The notes beneath the pieces were generated by a model. The model was not told the DNA's origin. It made no database searches and saw only the letters and a list, made by a program, of their open reading frames with translations. This document shows, piece after piece, positions 27,405 to 36,783 of a stretch of 64,000 nt of DNA (the stretch's first letter is position 1; each line of letters begins with the position of its first letter). Source of the DNA: JAKPAM01 sp047601745 (GTDB lineage: Bacteria > Pseudomonadota > Gammaproteobacteria > Burkholderiales > Burkholderiaceae_E); the NCBI GenBank assembly GCA_047601745.1, contig JASGIS010000001.1, positions 5,952,001 through 6,016,000 of the forward strand. The letters are read 5' to 3'. Position numbers and translations under genes: made by a program.

Positions 27405-27432
27405 ATATGGGGACGCGCGTCGCCATTTCAAC
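27405..27432 (-). promoter_or_regulatory. sigma-32 (RpoH) heat-shock promoter for grpE-dnaK-dnaJ
   Basis: On the minus strand GTTGAAA (27432-27426), a 13-bp spacer and CCCCATAT (27412-27405). The RpoH consensus is CTTGAAA-N13/14-CCCCATnT, so only the first base of the -35 box differs. The predicted transcript would have a leader of about 50 bases before the grpE ATG at 27347. Confidence 0.88.
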
Positions 27433-27568
27433 CACCCGATGCAGGCCCGATGGGGTGACCGATCGCCCCCTGCCGGGTAAGATCGGCCGGCCGTCTGCCG
27501 ACGGACGCCCCGGCCAGACCGCGAGGACTGCGCCGTTTTTCCACTCAACAAAACGAACGGAGTACTCC

Positions 27569-28051
27569 ATGGGGTTGCTGTCATTCATCAAGGAAGCCGG
27601 TGAGAAGCTGTTCGGGGGCAATGCGCACGCCGCCACCAACGACGCCGCGAAAGTCTCCGAAGCCAATGCCGCCGCCTCCAAGGCGATCGTCGACTACATC
27701 CATGCGATGAAACTCGACGCGCAGGATCTGGCCGTCCAGTTCGACGCGGCCAGCGGCGAGGTCACGGTCTCGGGCCAGGCGGCCGACCAGGCGACGCGCG
27801 AGAAGATCGTGCTGTGCTGCGGCAACGTCAGCGGCGTCTCGACGGTCACCGACCAGATGACGGTGGCGACGCCGACCGACGCAAGCCAGTACTACACGGT
27901 GGTCAAGGGCGATACGCTGTCCAAGATCGCCAAGGACTTCTACGGCAACGCCAACGCCTACAACGCGATCTTCGAGGCCAACCGGCCGATGCTCAGCCAT
28001 CCGGACAAGATCTACCCGGGCCAGACGCTGCGCATCCCGCCCAAGCCCTGA
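27569..28051 (+). CDS. kbp: BON-LysM protein (Kbp/YgaU family, potassium-binding)
   Basis: A 160-aa cytoplasmic protein with an N-terminal BON domain (LAVQFDAASGEVTVSGQAAD, residues about 52-105) and a C-terminal LysM domain (YYTVVKGDTLSKIAKDFYGN to YPGQTLRIPP, residues about 110-158). E. coli Kbp (149 aa) has the same layout, binds K+ and lacks a signal peptide, as does this protein. The start at 27569 (MGLLSFIKEAGEKLFGG) matches the family N-terminus. It is divergent from grpE and probably transcribed alone. Confidence 0.9.
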   Translation: MGLLSFIKEAGEKLFGGNAHAATNDAAKVSEANAAASKAIVDYIHAMKLDAQDLAVQFDAASGEVTVSGQAADQATREKIVLCCGNVSGVSTVTDQMTVATPTDASQYYTVVKGDTLSKIAKDFYGNANAYNAIFEANRPMLSHPDKIYPGQTLRIPPKP

Positions 28052-28148
28052 TCCGGCGAGCGCGATCGCGCCGCGTCGACGCCGGCGCGATCGCCGCCGC
28101 GGCGGCACGGGCACTGGCGGGGGCGCGCCGGCCGGCCATGACGGCCGC

Positions 28149-29150
28149 TCATGACGGCCAGCCCTGCAGGTGCCTGTCGCACAGCGCCCGCAGCGCGTCG
28201 ATGGCGTCCGGATCGTCGTTCAGGCACGGCTGGTAGCGGAACCGGCCGCCGCCCGCGTGCTCGAAGGTCCGGCGCCCTTCTATCGCGATTTCTTCGAGCG
28301 TCTCGATGCAGTCGGCGACGAAACCCGGGCACGTGACGTCGACCAGGCCGACCCGCCGCCGTCCCAGTGCATCGAGCGTGCGATCGGTATACGGCGTCAG
28401 CCACTTGGCCTTGCCGAAACGCGACTGGAACGTGACGTGGACCGCATCGTCGCGCAGGCCCAGCGCGGCGATCAGCAGCTCGGCCGTCCGGCGGCATTGC
28501 GCCTGGTACGGATCGCCCAGATCGACCGATCGCTGCGGCAGCCCATGAAAACTCAGCACGAGCTGGTCCGGCCGGCCGTCGCGCTGCCAGGCGCGTTGCA
28601 GGCGTGAGGCCAGCGCGGCGATCCACGCGGGCTCGTCGTGGAACTGCCGGATCGTCCTCACTTCGGGCTGCACGCGCCACGACCGCAGTTCGCGCCAGAC
28701 CGCGTCGAACACGCTGGCGGCCGTCGACGCGCTGTACTGCGGATACAGCGGCAGCACCAGCAGCCGCTGCATGCCGTCGTCGCGCAGCCGGCGCAGCACA
28801 CGGGCCAGGTCCGGTTCGCCGTAGCGCATCGCCAGCGCGATCCGCACGCGGCGCCCCGCCGCCGTCATCGCCTGCTGCAGCGCCGCCGCCTGCCGCTGGC
28901 TGTTGACCAGCAGCGGCGAGCCTTCGGGCGTCCAGATCGACCGGTACTTGTCCGCCGACGCGCGCGGCCGCCGGGTCAGCACGAACGCGTGCAGGATCGG
29001 CAGCCAGACGACGCGCGGAATCTCGACGACCCGCGGATCGGACAGGAACTGCCTCAGATAGCGGCGCACGGCCCCCGGCTCGGGCGCATCCGGCGTGCCG
29101 AGCTGCACGAGCAGCACGCAGGTTTCGCTCATCCCGTCCGGTTCGTTCAC
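28149..29150 (-). CDS. hemH: ferrochelatase
   Basis: A 333-aa enzyme that inserts Fe2+ into protoporphyrin IX, the last step of heme synthesis. Family signs: LLVQLGTPDAPEPGAVRRYL, VRIALAMRYGEP, LLVLPLYPQYSASTAASVFD, LVLSFHGLPQRSVDLGDPY (catalytic His), VTFQSRFGKAKWLTPYTD and VDVTCPGFVADCIETLEEI (conserved Glu). The frame opens with GTG at 29150; the ATG at 29132 (MSETCVLLVQ) is equally plausible and closer to the core. It starts 6 bp after the hrcA stop, so the two genes are co-transcribed. Confidence 0.94.
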   Translation of the reverse strand: MNEPDGMSETCVLLVQLGTPDAPEPGAVRRYLRQFLSDPRVVEIPRVVWLPILHAFVLTRRPRASADKYRSIWTPEGSPLLVNSQRQAAALQQAMTAAGRRVRIALAMRYGEPDLARVLRRLRDDGMQRLLVLPLYPQYSASTAASVFDAVWRELRSWRVQPEVRTIRQFHDEPAWIAALASRLQRAWQRDGRPDQLVLSFHGLPQRSVDLGDPYQAQCRRTAELLIAALGLRDDAVHVTFQSRFGKAKWLTPYTDRTLDALGRRRVGLVDVTCPGFVADCIETLEEIAIEGRRTFEHAGGGRFRYQPCLNDDPDAIDALRALCDRHLQGWPS

Positions 29151-29156
29151 GAATTA

Positions 29157-30167
29157 TCAGGTCTGGCTCAGCGAGCTGGACACCAGCTTGGCCGTGATGT
29201 CGACGATCGGGATCACGCGTTCATAAGCCATCCGCGTCGGGCCGACGACGCCCAGCGTGCCGACGACCTGGCCGTTGACCTCGTACGGCGCGACGACGAC
29301 GCTGAGCTGATCCATCGGCACGAGTTCGGATTCGCCGCCGATGAAGATCTGCACGCCGGCCGCCTTGACCGACGCGTCCAGCAGTTGCGTCAGCGACGTC
29401 TTCTGCTGGAACAGGTCGAACAGCTTGCGCAGCCGGTCCATGTTGTCGGCCAGGTCGCTGGTCAGCAGGTTGCGCTCGCCCGACAGCACGACCGGATCGC
29501 TGTGTTCGGCGATCGCCTGCTCGCTGGCCCGCACCGCGCGCTGCATCAACTGGTTGATGTCCTCGCGCAGCGTCATCAGCTCGTCGCGCAGGCGGCGCTG
29601 GATCTGGTCGAAAGCCAGGCCCGCATAGTGCTGGTTGATGTAGTTGGCGGCCTCGACGAGCTGCGACGGCGAATAATCCTGCTCGGTCTGCAGGATGCGG
29701 TTCTGCACGTCGCCTTCCTTCGTCACGATGATCAGCAGCAGCCGCCGCGCCGACAGCCGCACGAACTCGATCTGCCGGAACATCGACGAGCGCCGCGGCG
29801 TCAGCACGACGCCGGCGAAGCTGGACAGGTTCGACAGCAGGTCCGCCGCGACCGACAGCACGCGCTGCGGCTCGTCCGGATGCAGCGAGTCCTTGATGCG
29901 CTCGGCCTCGCCGATCTGCAGCGGCTGCACGGTCAGCAGCGAATCGACGAACATCCGGTAACCGCGCGGGGTCGGGACGCGGCCCGCCGACGTATGCGGG
30001 CTGGCGATCAGGCCGAGCTCCTCGAGGTCGGCCATCACGTTGCGGATCGTCGCCGGCGACAGATCGAGCCCCGACGAACGGGCCAGCGTGCGCGAGCCGA
30101 CCGGTTGTCCGTCGGCGACGTAACGCTCGATCAGCGCCTTCAGTAAGGTTTGGGCTCGTCTGTCCAT
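29157..30167 (-). CDS. hrcA: heat-inducible transcription repressor HrcA
   Basis: A 336-aa repressor that binds CIRCE operators of heat-shock genes, usually groESL in betaproteobacteria. The N-terminal winged helix reads LLKALIERYVADGQPVGSRT then SSGLDLSPATIRNVMADLEE and the HTSAGRVPTPRGYRMFVD signature; the GAF-like core follows. The ATG at 30167 (MDRRAQTLLKALIE) gives the normal N-terminus; the frame extends upstream but would run through the nadK start. No CIRCE element was seen in front of grpE, so its targets are probably elsewhere. hemH follows directly. Confidence 0.95.
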   Translation of the reverse strand: MDRRAQTLLKALIERYVADGQPVGSRTLARSSGLDLSPATIRNVMADLEELGLIASPHTSAGRVPTPRGYRMFVDSLLTVQPLQIGEAERIKDSLHPDEPQRVLSVAADLLSNLSSFAGVVLTPRRSSMFRQIEFVRLSARRLLLIIVTKEGDVQNRILQTEQDYSPSQLVEAANYINQHYAGLAFDQIQRRLRDELMTLREDINQLMQRAVRASEQAIAEHSDPVVLSGERNLLTSDLADNMDRLRKLFDLFQQKTSLTQLLDASVKAAGVQIFIGGESELVPMDQLSVVVAPYEVNGQVVGTLGVVGPTRMAYERVIPIVDITAKLVSSSLSQT

Positions 30168-30198
30168 GGCGAGCACTATTGTATGGTGTAATCCCCGC

Positions 30199-31104
30199 AT
30201 GCACGCGAAGCCCGAGTCACCGTTCAAGACTGCCGCGCTGATCGGTCGATACGAGACGGCCGGCGTCGCGGCGAACCTGCTGGCGATCGCCGAATACCTG
30301 GTCCAGCGCGGATTGAGCGTAATCCTCGAGGCCGAAACCGCCGAGGCGATCGGCCGCACCGACCTGGCCACCGCCGATCTCGACGAGATCGGCCGCACGG
30401 CCGACCTCGCGATCTCGCTGGGCGGCGACGGCACGATGCTCGGCACTGCCCGCCAGCTCGCCCCTTATGACGTGCCGGTGCTCGGGATCAACCACGGCCG
30501 GATGGGCTTCATCACCGACATCCCGCTCGAGCAATGCGTCGAGGCGCTGGGCGCGGTGCTCAGCGGCGCGTACACGGTCGAGCGGCGCACGCTGCTGACC
30601 TCGCGCGTCGTGCGCGACGACGAGGTGATCTGGGAAGAGCTGGCGCTGAACGACGTCGTCGTCAGCCGCTCGTCGCGGGCCGGCATGATCGAACTGCAGG
30701 TCGAGGTCGACGGCCGATACATGTACAACCAGCGGGCCGACGGCCTGATCGTCGCGACGCCGACCGGCTCGACCGCGTACGCGCTGTCGGCCAACGGGCC
30801 GATCCTGCATCCGGCGGTCGGCGGCATCGTGCTGGTGCCGGTCGCGCCGCAGGCGCTGTCGAACCGCCCGATCGTGCTGCCCGACGACGTCAGCATCTCG
30901 ATCCGCGTCGTCGAAGGCCGCGAACCGCGGGTCGCCAGCGACATGCAGGTGTTCAGCGAGCTGCTGACCGGCGACGACATCATCATCCAGCGCTCGCCGT
31001 TCGCGTCGCATTTCCTGCATCCGGCCGGCTACAGCTACTACCAGACGCTGCGGACCAAGCTGAACTGGCACGAACTGCCGATCCTGCGCGCCCCCGACCC
31101 CTGA
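30199..31104 (+). CDS. nadK: NAD kinase
   Basis: A 301-aa enzyme that phosphorylates NAD to NADP. Contains the kinase signature ISLGGDGTMLGTARQL, then LGINHGRMGFITDI (NGR-type motif), LNDVVVSRSS, ADGLIVATPTGSTAYALSAN and PILHPAVGGIVLVPVAP. The ATG at 30199 (MHAKPESPFKTAALIGRY) matches betaproteobacterial NadK; an earlier ATG at 30166 would overlap the divergent hrcA start. Only 31 bp separate the two divergent start codons, so the promoters must overlap one another or the coding ends. recN follows 13 bp later. Confidence 0.95.
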   Translation: MHAKPESPFKTAALIGRYETAGVAANLLAIAEYLVQRGLSVILEAETAEAIGRTDLATADLDEIGRTADLAISLGGDGTMLGTARQLAPYDVPVLGINHGRMGFITDIPLEQCVEALGAVLSGAYTVERRTLLTSRVVRDDEVIWEELALNDVVVSRSSRAGMIELQVEVDGRYMYNQRADGLIVATPTGSTAYALSANGPILHPAVGGIVLVPVAPQALSNRPIVLPDDVSISIRVVEGREPRVASDMQVFSELLTGDDIIIQRSPFASHFLHPAGYSYYQTLRTKLNWHELPILRAPDP

Positions 31105-31117
31105 CCCCCCTGCCGCC

Positions 31118-32953
31118 ATGCTGCAACGCCTGCGTCTTCGAGAGTTCGTGATCGTCGACGAGGCCGAGATCGTCTTCGGTCCCGGCTTCAGCGTCCTGAC
31201 CGGCGAGACCGGCGCCGGCAAGTCGATCCTGCTCGACGCCCTCGCGCTGCTGATGGGAGCCCGCGCCGACGCCGGCGTCGTCCGCGAAGGCGCCGCGCGC
31301 GCGGACCTGAGCGCCGAATTCGAGATCGACGCCGACGTCGAGCGCTGGCTCGCCGAACGCGAGCTGGCCGGCGATCCGGGCCAGTTGCTGTTGCGCCGCG
31401 TCATCGATGCCGACGGCCGCTCGCGCGCGCTGATCAACGGCCATCCGGGCACGGCCACGCAGCTTCGCGAGCTCGGCGACCGGCTGATCGACATCCACGG
31501 CCAGCACGCCGCGCAGTCGATGCTGCGCGCCGACGGGCAGCGCGAGCTGATCGACGCGTTCGGCGGCCTGTCGGCGACGCTGCGCGAGGTCGGCGAAACC
31601 TACCAACGCTGGCGCGAACTGAAGACCGCGCTCGAACGCGCCGAGTCGGACGACCGCGAGCTGGCGCTCGAGCGCGAGCGCGTCGAATGGCGGCTCGGCG
31701 AGCTGGCGCCGCTCAAGCCCGTCGACGGCGAATGGGACGAATTGAACGCCGAACAGAAGCGCCTGTCGCACGCGGCCGCGCTGATCGAAGGCACGGCCGG
31801 CGCCGCCGCCGCACTGAACGACGACGAGGCGTCGCTGGCGTCCCGCCTGTACCCGCTGATCCAGAAGCTGCAGTCGCTGGTCAACGTCGACGCGTCGCTG
31901 CAGAGCGCGGTCGATCTGTTGCAGGGCGCGCAGATCCAGATCGAAGAAGCCGCGTCGACGCTGGCCGGCTACGCGCGGCACGTCGACCTGGATCCGTCGC
32001 GGCTGGCCGTTCTCGACGAGCGGATCGGCGCGCTGTTCTCGGCGGCGCGCAAGCTGCGCGTGACGCCGGACGCGCTGCCGGCCGAATGGCTGGCCCTCCA
32101 GGCGCAGCTCGCGCGGCTGAACGAAGCGGCCGATCTCGACGGGCTGCGCAAGCGGGTCGACGCGGCCCGGCACGCATACGACGACGCCGCCAGACGGCTG
32201 TCGGCCGGACGGCGAGAGGTGGCGATCCGGCTCGCCGACGGCGTCAGCCACAACATCCAGTTGCTCGGCATGCGCGGCGGCCGGCTGGACGTCGCGTTCG
32301 ACGACGCGCCGCCGTCGGCGAACGGCATCGACCGGATCGAGTTCCGCGTCGCCGGCCACGCGGGCGCGACGCCGCGGGCGCTGGCCAAGGTGGCGTCGGG
32401 CGGCGAGCTGTCGCGGATCGGCCTGGCGATCTCGGTGCTGGCCGCGCAGGACACGCCGGTGCCGACGCTGATCTTCGACGAGGCCGATGCCGGCGTCGGC
32501 GGCGCGGTGGCCGAGGTCATCGGCGCGCTGATGCGCCGGCTCGGACAGACTCGCCAGGTGCTGTGCGTCACCCACCTGCCGCAGGTGGCGGCGCAGGCGC
32601 ACCAGCAGTTCGCGGTCAGCAAGGCGCAGCGTGCCGATACGACGGTCAGCGAGGTCCGGCCGCTGGATCGCGCCGAGCGGGTCGAGGAGATCGCCCGGAT
32701 GCTGGGCGGGATGGCGATCACCGACACCACGCGCCGCCATGCGCGCGAAATGCTGGCCGGCGCCTCGACGACCGATGCCGCGGGGCCGGCGGCGGCACCG
32801 GCCGCCGTGCCCGCCGCCGGCGACGCCTCGGCGACCGAGCCGGCCGCCTTGACCGGGCCGAGCGCGTCGGCCGCTCCGCCCCCTCGCGCATCGGCCTCGG
32901 GCGAACCCGGACGGCCGGCCCGTCCGAAGCAGCGCAAGGCTCCGTCAAAATAG
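31118..32953 (+). CDS. recN: DNA repair protein RecN
   Basis: A 611-aa SMC-like ATPase involved in double-strand break repair. Walker A is VLTGETGAGKSILLDALALL near residue 35; a long central coiled-coil region follows (EVGETYQRWRELKTALERAE and similar heptad-like stretches), then the ABC signature KVASGGELSRIGLAISVL and Walker B LIFDEADAGVGGAVAEVIGA. The normal protein ends around residue 555; here an Ala/Pro/Ser-rich tail of about 55 residues ending RPKQRKAPSK is added. It is co-transcribed with nadK. Its last bases overlap the OxyR operator of ahpC. Confidence 0.95.
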   Translation: MLQRLRLREFVIVDEAEIVFGPGFSVLTGETGAGKSILLDALALLMGARADAGVVREGAARADLSAEFEIDADVERWLAERELAGDPGQLLLRRVIDADGRSRALINGHPGTATQLRELGDRLIDIHGQHAAQSMLRADGQRELIDAFGGLSATLREVGETYQRWRELKTALERAESDDRELALERERVEWRLGELAPLKPVDGEWDELNAEQKRLSHAAALIEGTAGAAAALNDDEASLASRLYPLIQKLQSLVNVDASLQSAVDLLQGAQIQIEEAASTLAGYARHVDLDPSRLAVLDERIGALFSAARKLRVTPDALPAEWLALQAQLARLNEAADLDGLRKRVDAARHAYDDAARRLSAGRREVAIRLADGVSHNIQLLGMRGGRLDVAFDDAPPSANGIDRIEFRVAGHAGATPRALAKVASGGELSRIGLAISVLAAQDTPVPTLIFDEADAGVGGAVAEVIGALMRRLGQTRQVLCVTHLPQVAAQAHQQFAVSKAQRADTTVSEVRPLDRAERVEEIARMLGGMAITDTTRRHAREMLAGASTTDAAGPAAAPAAVPAAGDASATEPAALTGPSASAAPPPRASASGEPGRPARPKQRKAPSK

Positions 32954-32986
32954 CTCGAAACTATCAAATCAATGTATTCATTCGAT
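32950..32986 (+). promoter_or_regulatory. OxyR-type operator upstream of ahpC
   Basis: Four tetranucleotides spaced by exactly 7 bp: ATAG (32950), CTAT (32961), ATGT (32972) and CGAT (32983). The OxyR consensus is ATAG-N7-CTAT-N7-ATAG-N7-CTAT; 13 of 16 positions match and all spacings are exact. The site ends at the -35 box of the ahpC promoter, the usual position for activation. Confidence 0.85.
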
Positions 32987-33015
32987 TTGATTTATCCAGT
33001 CGCCTGACCTACCAT
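32987..33015 (+). promoter_or_regulatory. ahpC promoter
   Basis: TTGATT (32987-32992), a 17-bp spacer and TACCAT (33010-33015), abutting the OxyR operator. An AAGGAAG ribosome site (33044-33050) precedes the ahpC ATG. Confidence 0.7.
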
Positions 33016-33054
33016 ACGACTTGTTCCCCCACCGTCCACCCATAAGGAAGACGC

Positions 33055-33618
33055 ATGTCGCTGATCAATACCGTCATCAAACCCTTCAAAGCCACCGCCT
33101 ACCACAACGGCAAGTTCGTTCCGGTCTCGGATGCGGACCTCAAAGGCAAATGGTCGGTCGTGGTGTTCTACCCCGCCGATTTCACGTTCGTGTGCCCGAC
33201 CGAACTCGGCGACCTGGCCGACAACTATGCCGAGTTCCAGAAGCTGGGCGTCGAGGTCTACGGCGTGTCGACCGATACGCACTTCACGCACAAGGCCTGG
33301 CACGACACGTCCGAGACGATCGCCAAGGTCAAGTACCCGCTGATCGGCGACCCGACGGCCACGCTGGCGCGCAACTTCGAAGTGCTGATCGAAGAAGAAG
33401 GCCTGGCGCTGCGCGGCACGTTCGTGATCAACCCGGAAGGCGAGATCAAGGTCATGGAAGTGCACGACAACGGCATCGGCCGTGACGCCAAGGAGCTGCT
33501 GCGCAAGGTCCAGGCCGCCCAATACGTGGCCTCGCACCCGGGCGAAGTCTGCCCCGCCTCGTGGACGCCCGGCGCGACCACGCTCGCCCCGTCGCTGGAT
33601 CTGGTCGGCAAGATCTGA
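33055..33618 (+). CDS. ahpC: alkyl hydroperoxide reductase subunit C (peroxiredoxin)
   Basis: A 187-aa typical 2-Cys peroxiredoxin that reduces H2O2 and organic peroxides in the cytoplasm. The peroxidatic Cys is in DFTFVCPTELGDLADNYAEF and the resolving Cys in HPGEVCPASWTPG near the C-terminus. It is followed by ahpF, its reductase. Induction by OxyR under peroxide stress is supported by the operator just upstream. Confidence 0.98.
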   Translation: MSLINTVIKPFKATAYHNGKFVPVSDADLKGKWSVVVFYPADFTFVCPTELGDLADNYAEFQKLGVEVYGVSTDTHFTHKAWHDTSETIAKVKYPLIGDPTATLARNFEVLIEEEGLALRGTFVINPEGEIKVMEVHDNGIGRDAKELLRKVQAAQYVASHPGEVCPASWTPGATTLAPSLDLVGKI

Positions 33619-33633
33619 TCGGACAGCCGTGAC

Positions 33634-33670
33634 GAAGACGCCCGCGAGGGTGTCTTCCCTCCCCTCTTTT
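33634..33670 (+). terminator. stem-loop with T-rich tract between ahpC and ahpF
   Basis: GAAGACGCCC and GGGTGTCTTC form a 10-bp stem (one G-T pair) with a GCGA tetraloop (33634-33657), followed by a pyrimidine tract ending in TTTT. It probably lets only part of the ahpC transcripts continue into ahpF, giving more AhpC than AhpF. Confidence 0.75.
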
Positions 33671-33687
33671 CCCAGGAAACGTTCGCC

Positions 33688-35292
33688 ATGCTGGAAGCCG
33701 GCCTGAAGAATCAGTTGAAGAGCTACCTCGAGAAGGTGGTGCAACCGATCGAGCTCATCGCGTCGCTGGACGATGGTGACCAATCCCGCGAGCTGCGCGA
33801 GCTGCTGACCGAGATCGCCTCGCTGTCGGACCGGATCACGCTGGTCGAGCGCCGCGACGACGGCGAACGCACGCCGTCGTTCACGGTCGGCGAGCCCGGC
33901 GGCGACGCGCGGATCCGCTTCGCCGGCATTCCGATGGGACACGAATTCACGTCGTTGGTGCTGGCGCTGCTGCAGGTCGGCGGCCACCCGTCGAAGACCG
34001 CGCAGGAGCTGATCGACCAGATCCGCCAGCTCGACGGCGACTACCGCTTCGAGACCTACATCTCGCTGAGCTGCCAGAACTGCCCCGAGGTCGTCCAGGC
34101 GCTGAACCTGATGGCCGTGCTGAACCCGAACGTGCGCCACGTGATGATCGACGGCGCGCTGTTCCAGGACGAGGTCAACGAGCGCAAGATCATGGCGGTG
34201 CCGACGCTGTTCCTGAACGGCGAACCGTTCGGCCAGGGCCGGATGGGCGTCGAGGAGATCGTCGGCAAGCTCGACACCCATTCCGACGCGCGCCAGGCGG
34301 CCAAGCTCGATGCGCAGGCCCCTTATGACGTGCTGATCGTCGGCGGCGGCCCCGCGGGCGCGGCGGCGGCGATCTATGCGGCGCGCAAGGGCATCCGCAC
34401 CGGCGTAGCGGCCGAGCGCTTCGGCGGCCAGGTGCTCGACACGATGGCGATCGAGAACTTCATCTCGGTCAAGGAGACCGACGGCCCGCATTTCGCGGCC
34501 GCGCTCGAAGAGCACGTGCGCGCTTATGACGTCGACATCCTGAACCTGCAGCGCGCCGAGGCGCTGATCCCGGCCAAGACCGAAGGCGGCCTGAACGAAG
34601 TGCGCTTCGCCAACGGCGGCACGCTGAAGGCCAAGACGCTGATCCTCGCGACCGGCGCGCGCTGGCGCGAGATCAACGTTCCGGGCGAGCGCGAGTACCG
34701 CGGCCGCGGCGTCGCCTACTGCCCGCACTGCGACGGCCCGCTGTTCAAGGGCAAGAAGGTCGCGGTGATCGGCGGCGGCAACTCGGGCGTCGAGGCCGCC
34801 ATCGACCTGGCGGGCGTCGTCGAGCACGTGACGCTGATCGAGTTCCTGCCCGAGCTGCGCGCCGATGCCGTACTGCAGCGCAAGCTGCGCAGCCTGCCGA
34901 ACGTCGACATCGTCGTCGAGGCGGCCACGACCGAGATCACCGGCGACGGCGAGAAGGTCGACGGCCTCGTCTACAAGTCGCGCGAGTCCGGCGAATCGCA
35001 TCGGATCGCGTTGGCCGGCGTGTTCGTGCAGATCGGCCTGGTGCCCAACACCGACTGGATCAAGGACACGGTCAAGCTGTCGCGCCACGGCGAGATCGAG
35101 GTCGACGCTCGCGGCCAGACCTCGGTGCCCGGCGTGTTCGCGGCCGGTGACGCGACGACGGTGCCGTACAAGCAGATCGTCATCGCCGCCGGCGACGGCG
35201 CGAAGGCCGCGCTGAGCGCGTTCGATCACCTGATCCGGACGTCGGCACCGCAGGACGCGGCGGCACCCGCCGCCGAAACCGCGACGGCCTGA
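33688..35292 (+). CDS. ahpF: alkyl hydroperoxide reductase subunit F
   Basis: A 534-aa FAD flavoprotein that passes electrons from NADH to AhpC. The N-terminal double-thioredoxin domain holds the CxxC in ISLSCQNCPEVVQALN (near residue 130). The C-terminal thioredoxin-reductase-like part begins YDVLIVGGGPAGAAAAIYAA (FAD site, residue about 213), contains the active disulfide in VAYCPHCDGPLFKGKKVAVI followed by GGGNSGVEAA (NADH site), and ends with FAAGDATTVPYKQIVIAAGD. It lies 69 bp after ahpC, past an attenuator-like hairpin. Confidence 0.97.
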   Translation: MLEAGLKNQLKSYLEKVVQPIELIASLDDGDQSRELRELLTEIASLSDRITLVERRDDGERTPSFTVGEPGGDARIRFAGIPMGHEFTSLVLALLQVGGHPSKTAQELIDQIRQLDGDYRFETYISLSCQNCPEVVQALNLMAVLNPNVRHVMIDGALFQDEVNERKIMAVPTLFLNGEPFGQGRMGVEEIVGKLDTHSDARQAAKLDAQAPYDVLIVGGGPAGAAAAIYAARKGIRTGVAAERFGGQVLDTMAIENFISVKETDGPHFAAALEEHVRAYDVDILNLQRAEALIPAKTEGGLNEVRFANGGTLKAKTLILATGARWREINVPGEREYRGRGVAYCPHCDGPLFKGKKVAVIGGGNSGVEAAIDLAGVVEHVTLIEFLPELRADAVLQRKLRSLPNVDIVVEAATTEITGDGEKVDGLVYKSRESGESHRIALAGVFVQIGLVPNTDWIKDTVKLSRHGEIEVDARGQTSVPGVFAAGDATTVPYKQIVIAAGDGAKAALSAFDHLIRTSAPQDAAAPAAETATA

Positions 35293-35462
35293 GTAATCCG
35301 GGTCCGACGCCGACCGGCGGGCGCACCGCCGGTGCCCCGGGGCACGGCGTTCGTCGCATCGATGTCGATGCCGGCGGACGACCGGCCCCGACTCGCTTGA
35401 CGCGCCGTTGCGCTTGGCATTTACTGATCCTTTGCATTCCCGCCAAGGGGCAAAGGGCCGTC

Positions 35463-36758
<1,296 letters not shown>

Positions 36759-36783
36759 ACGGCGGCAGCGGAGGATCGATCCG

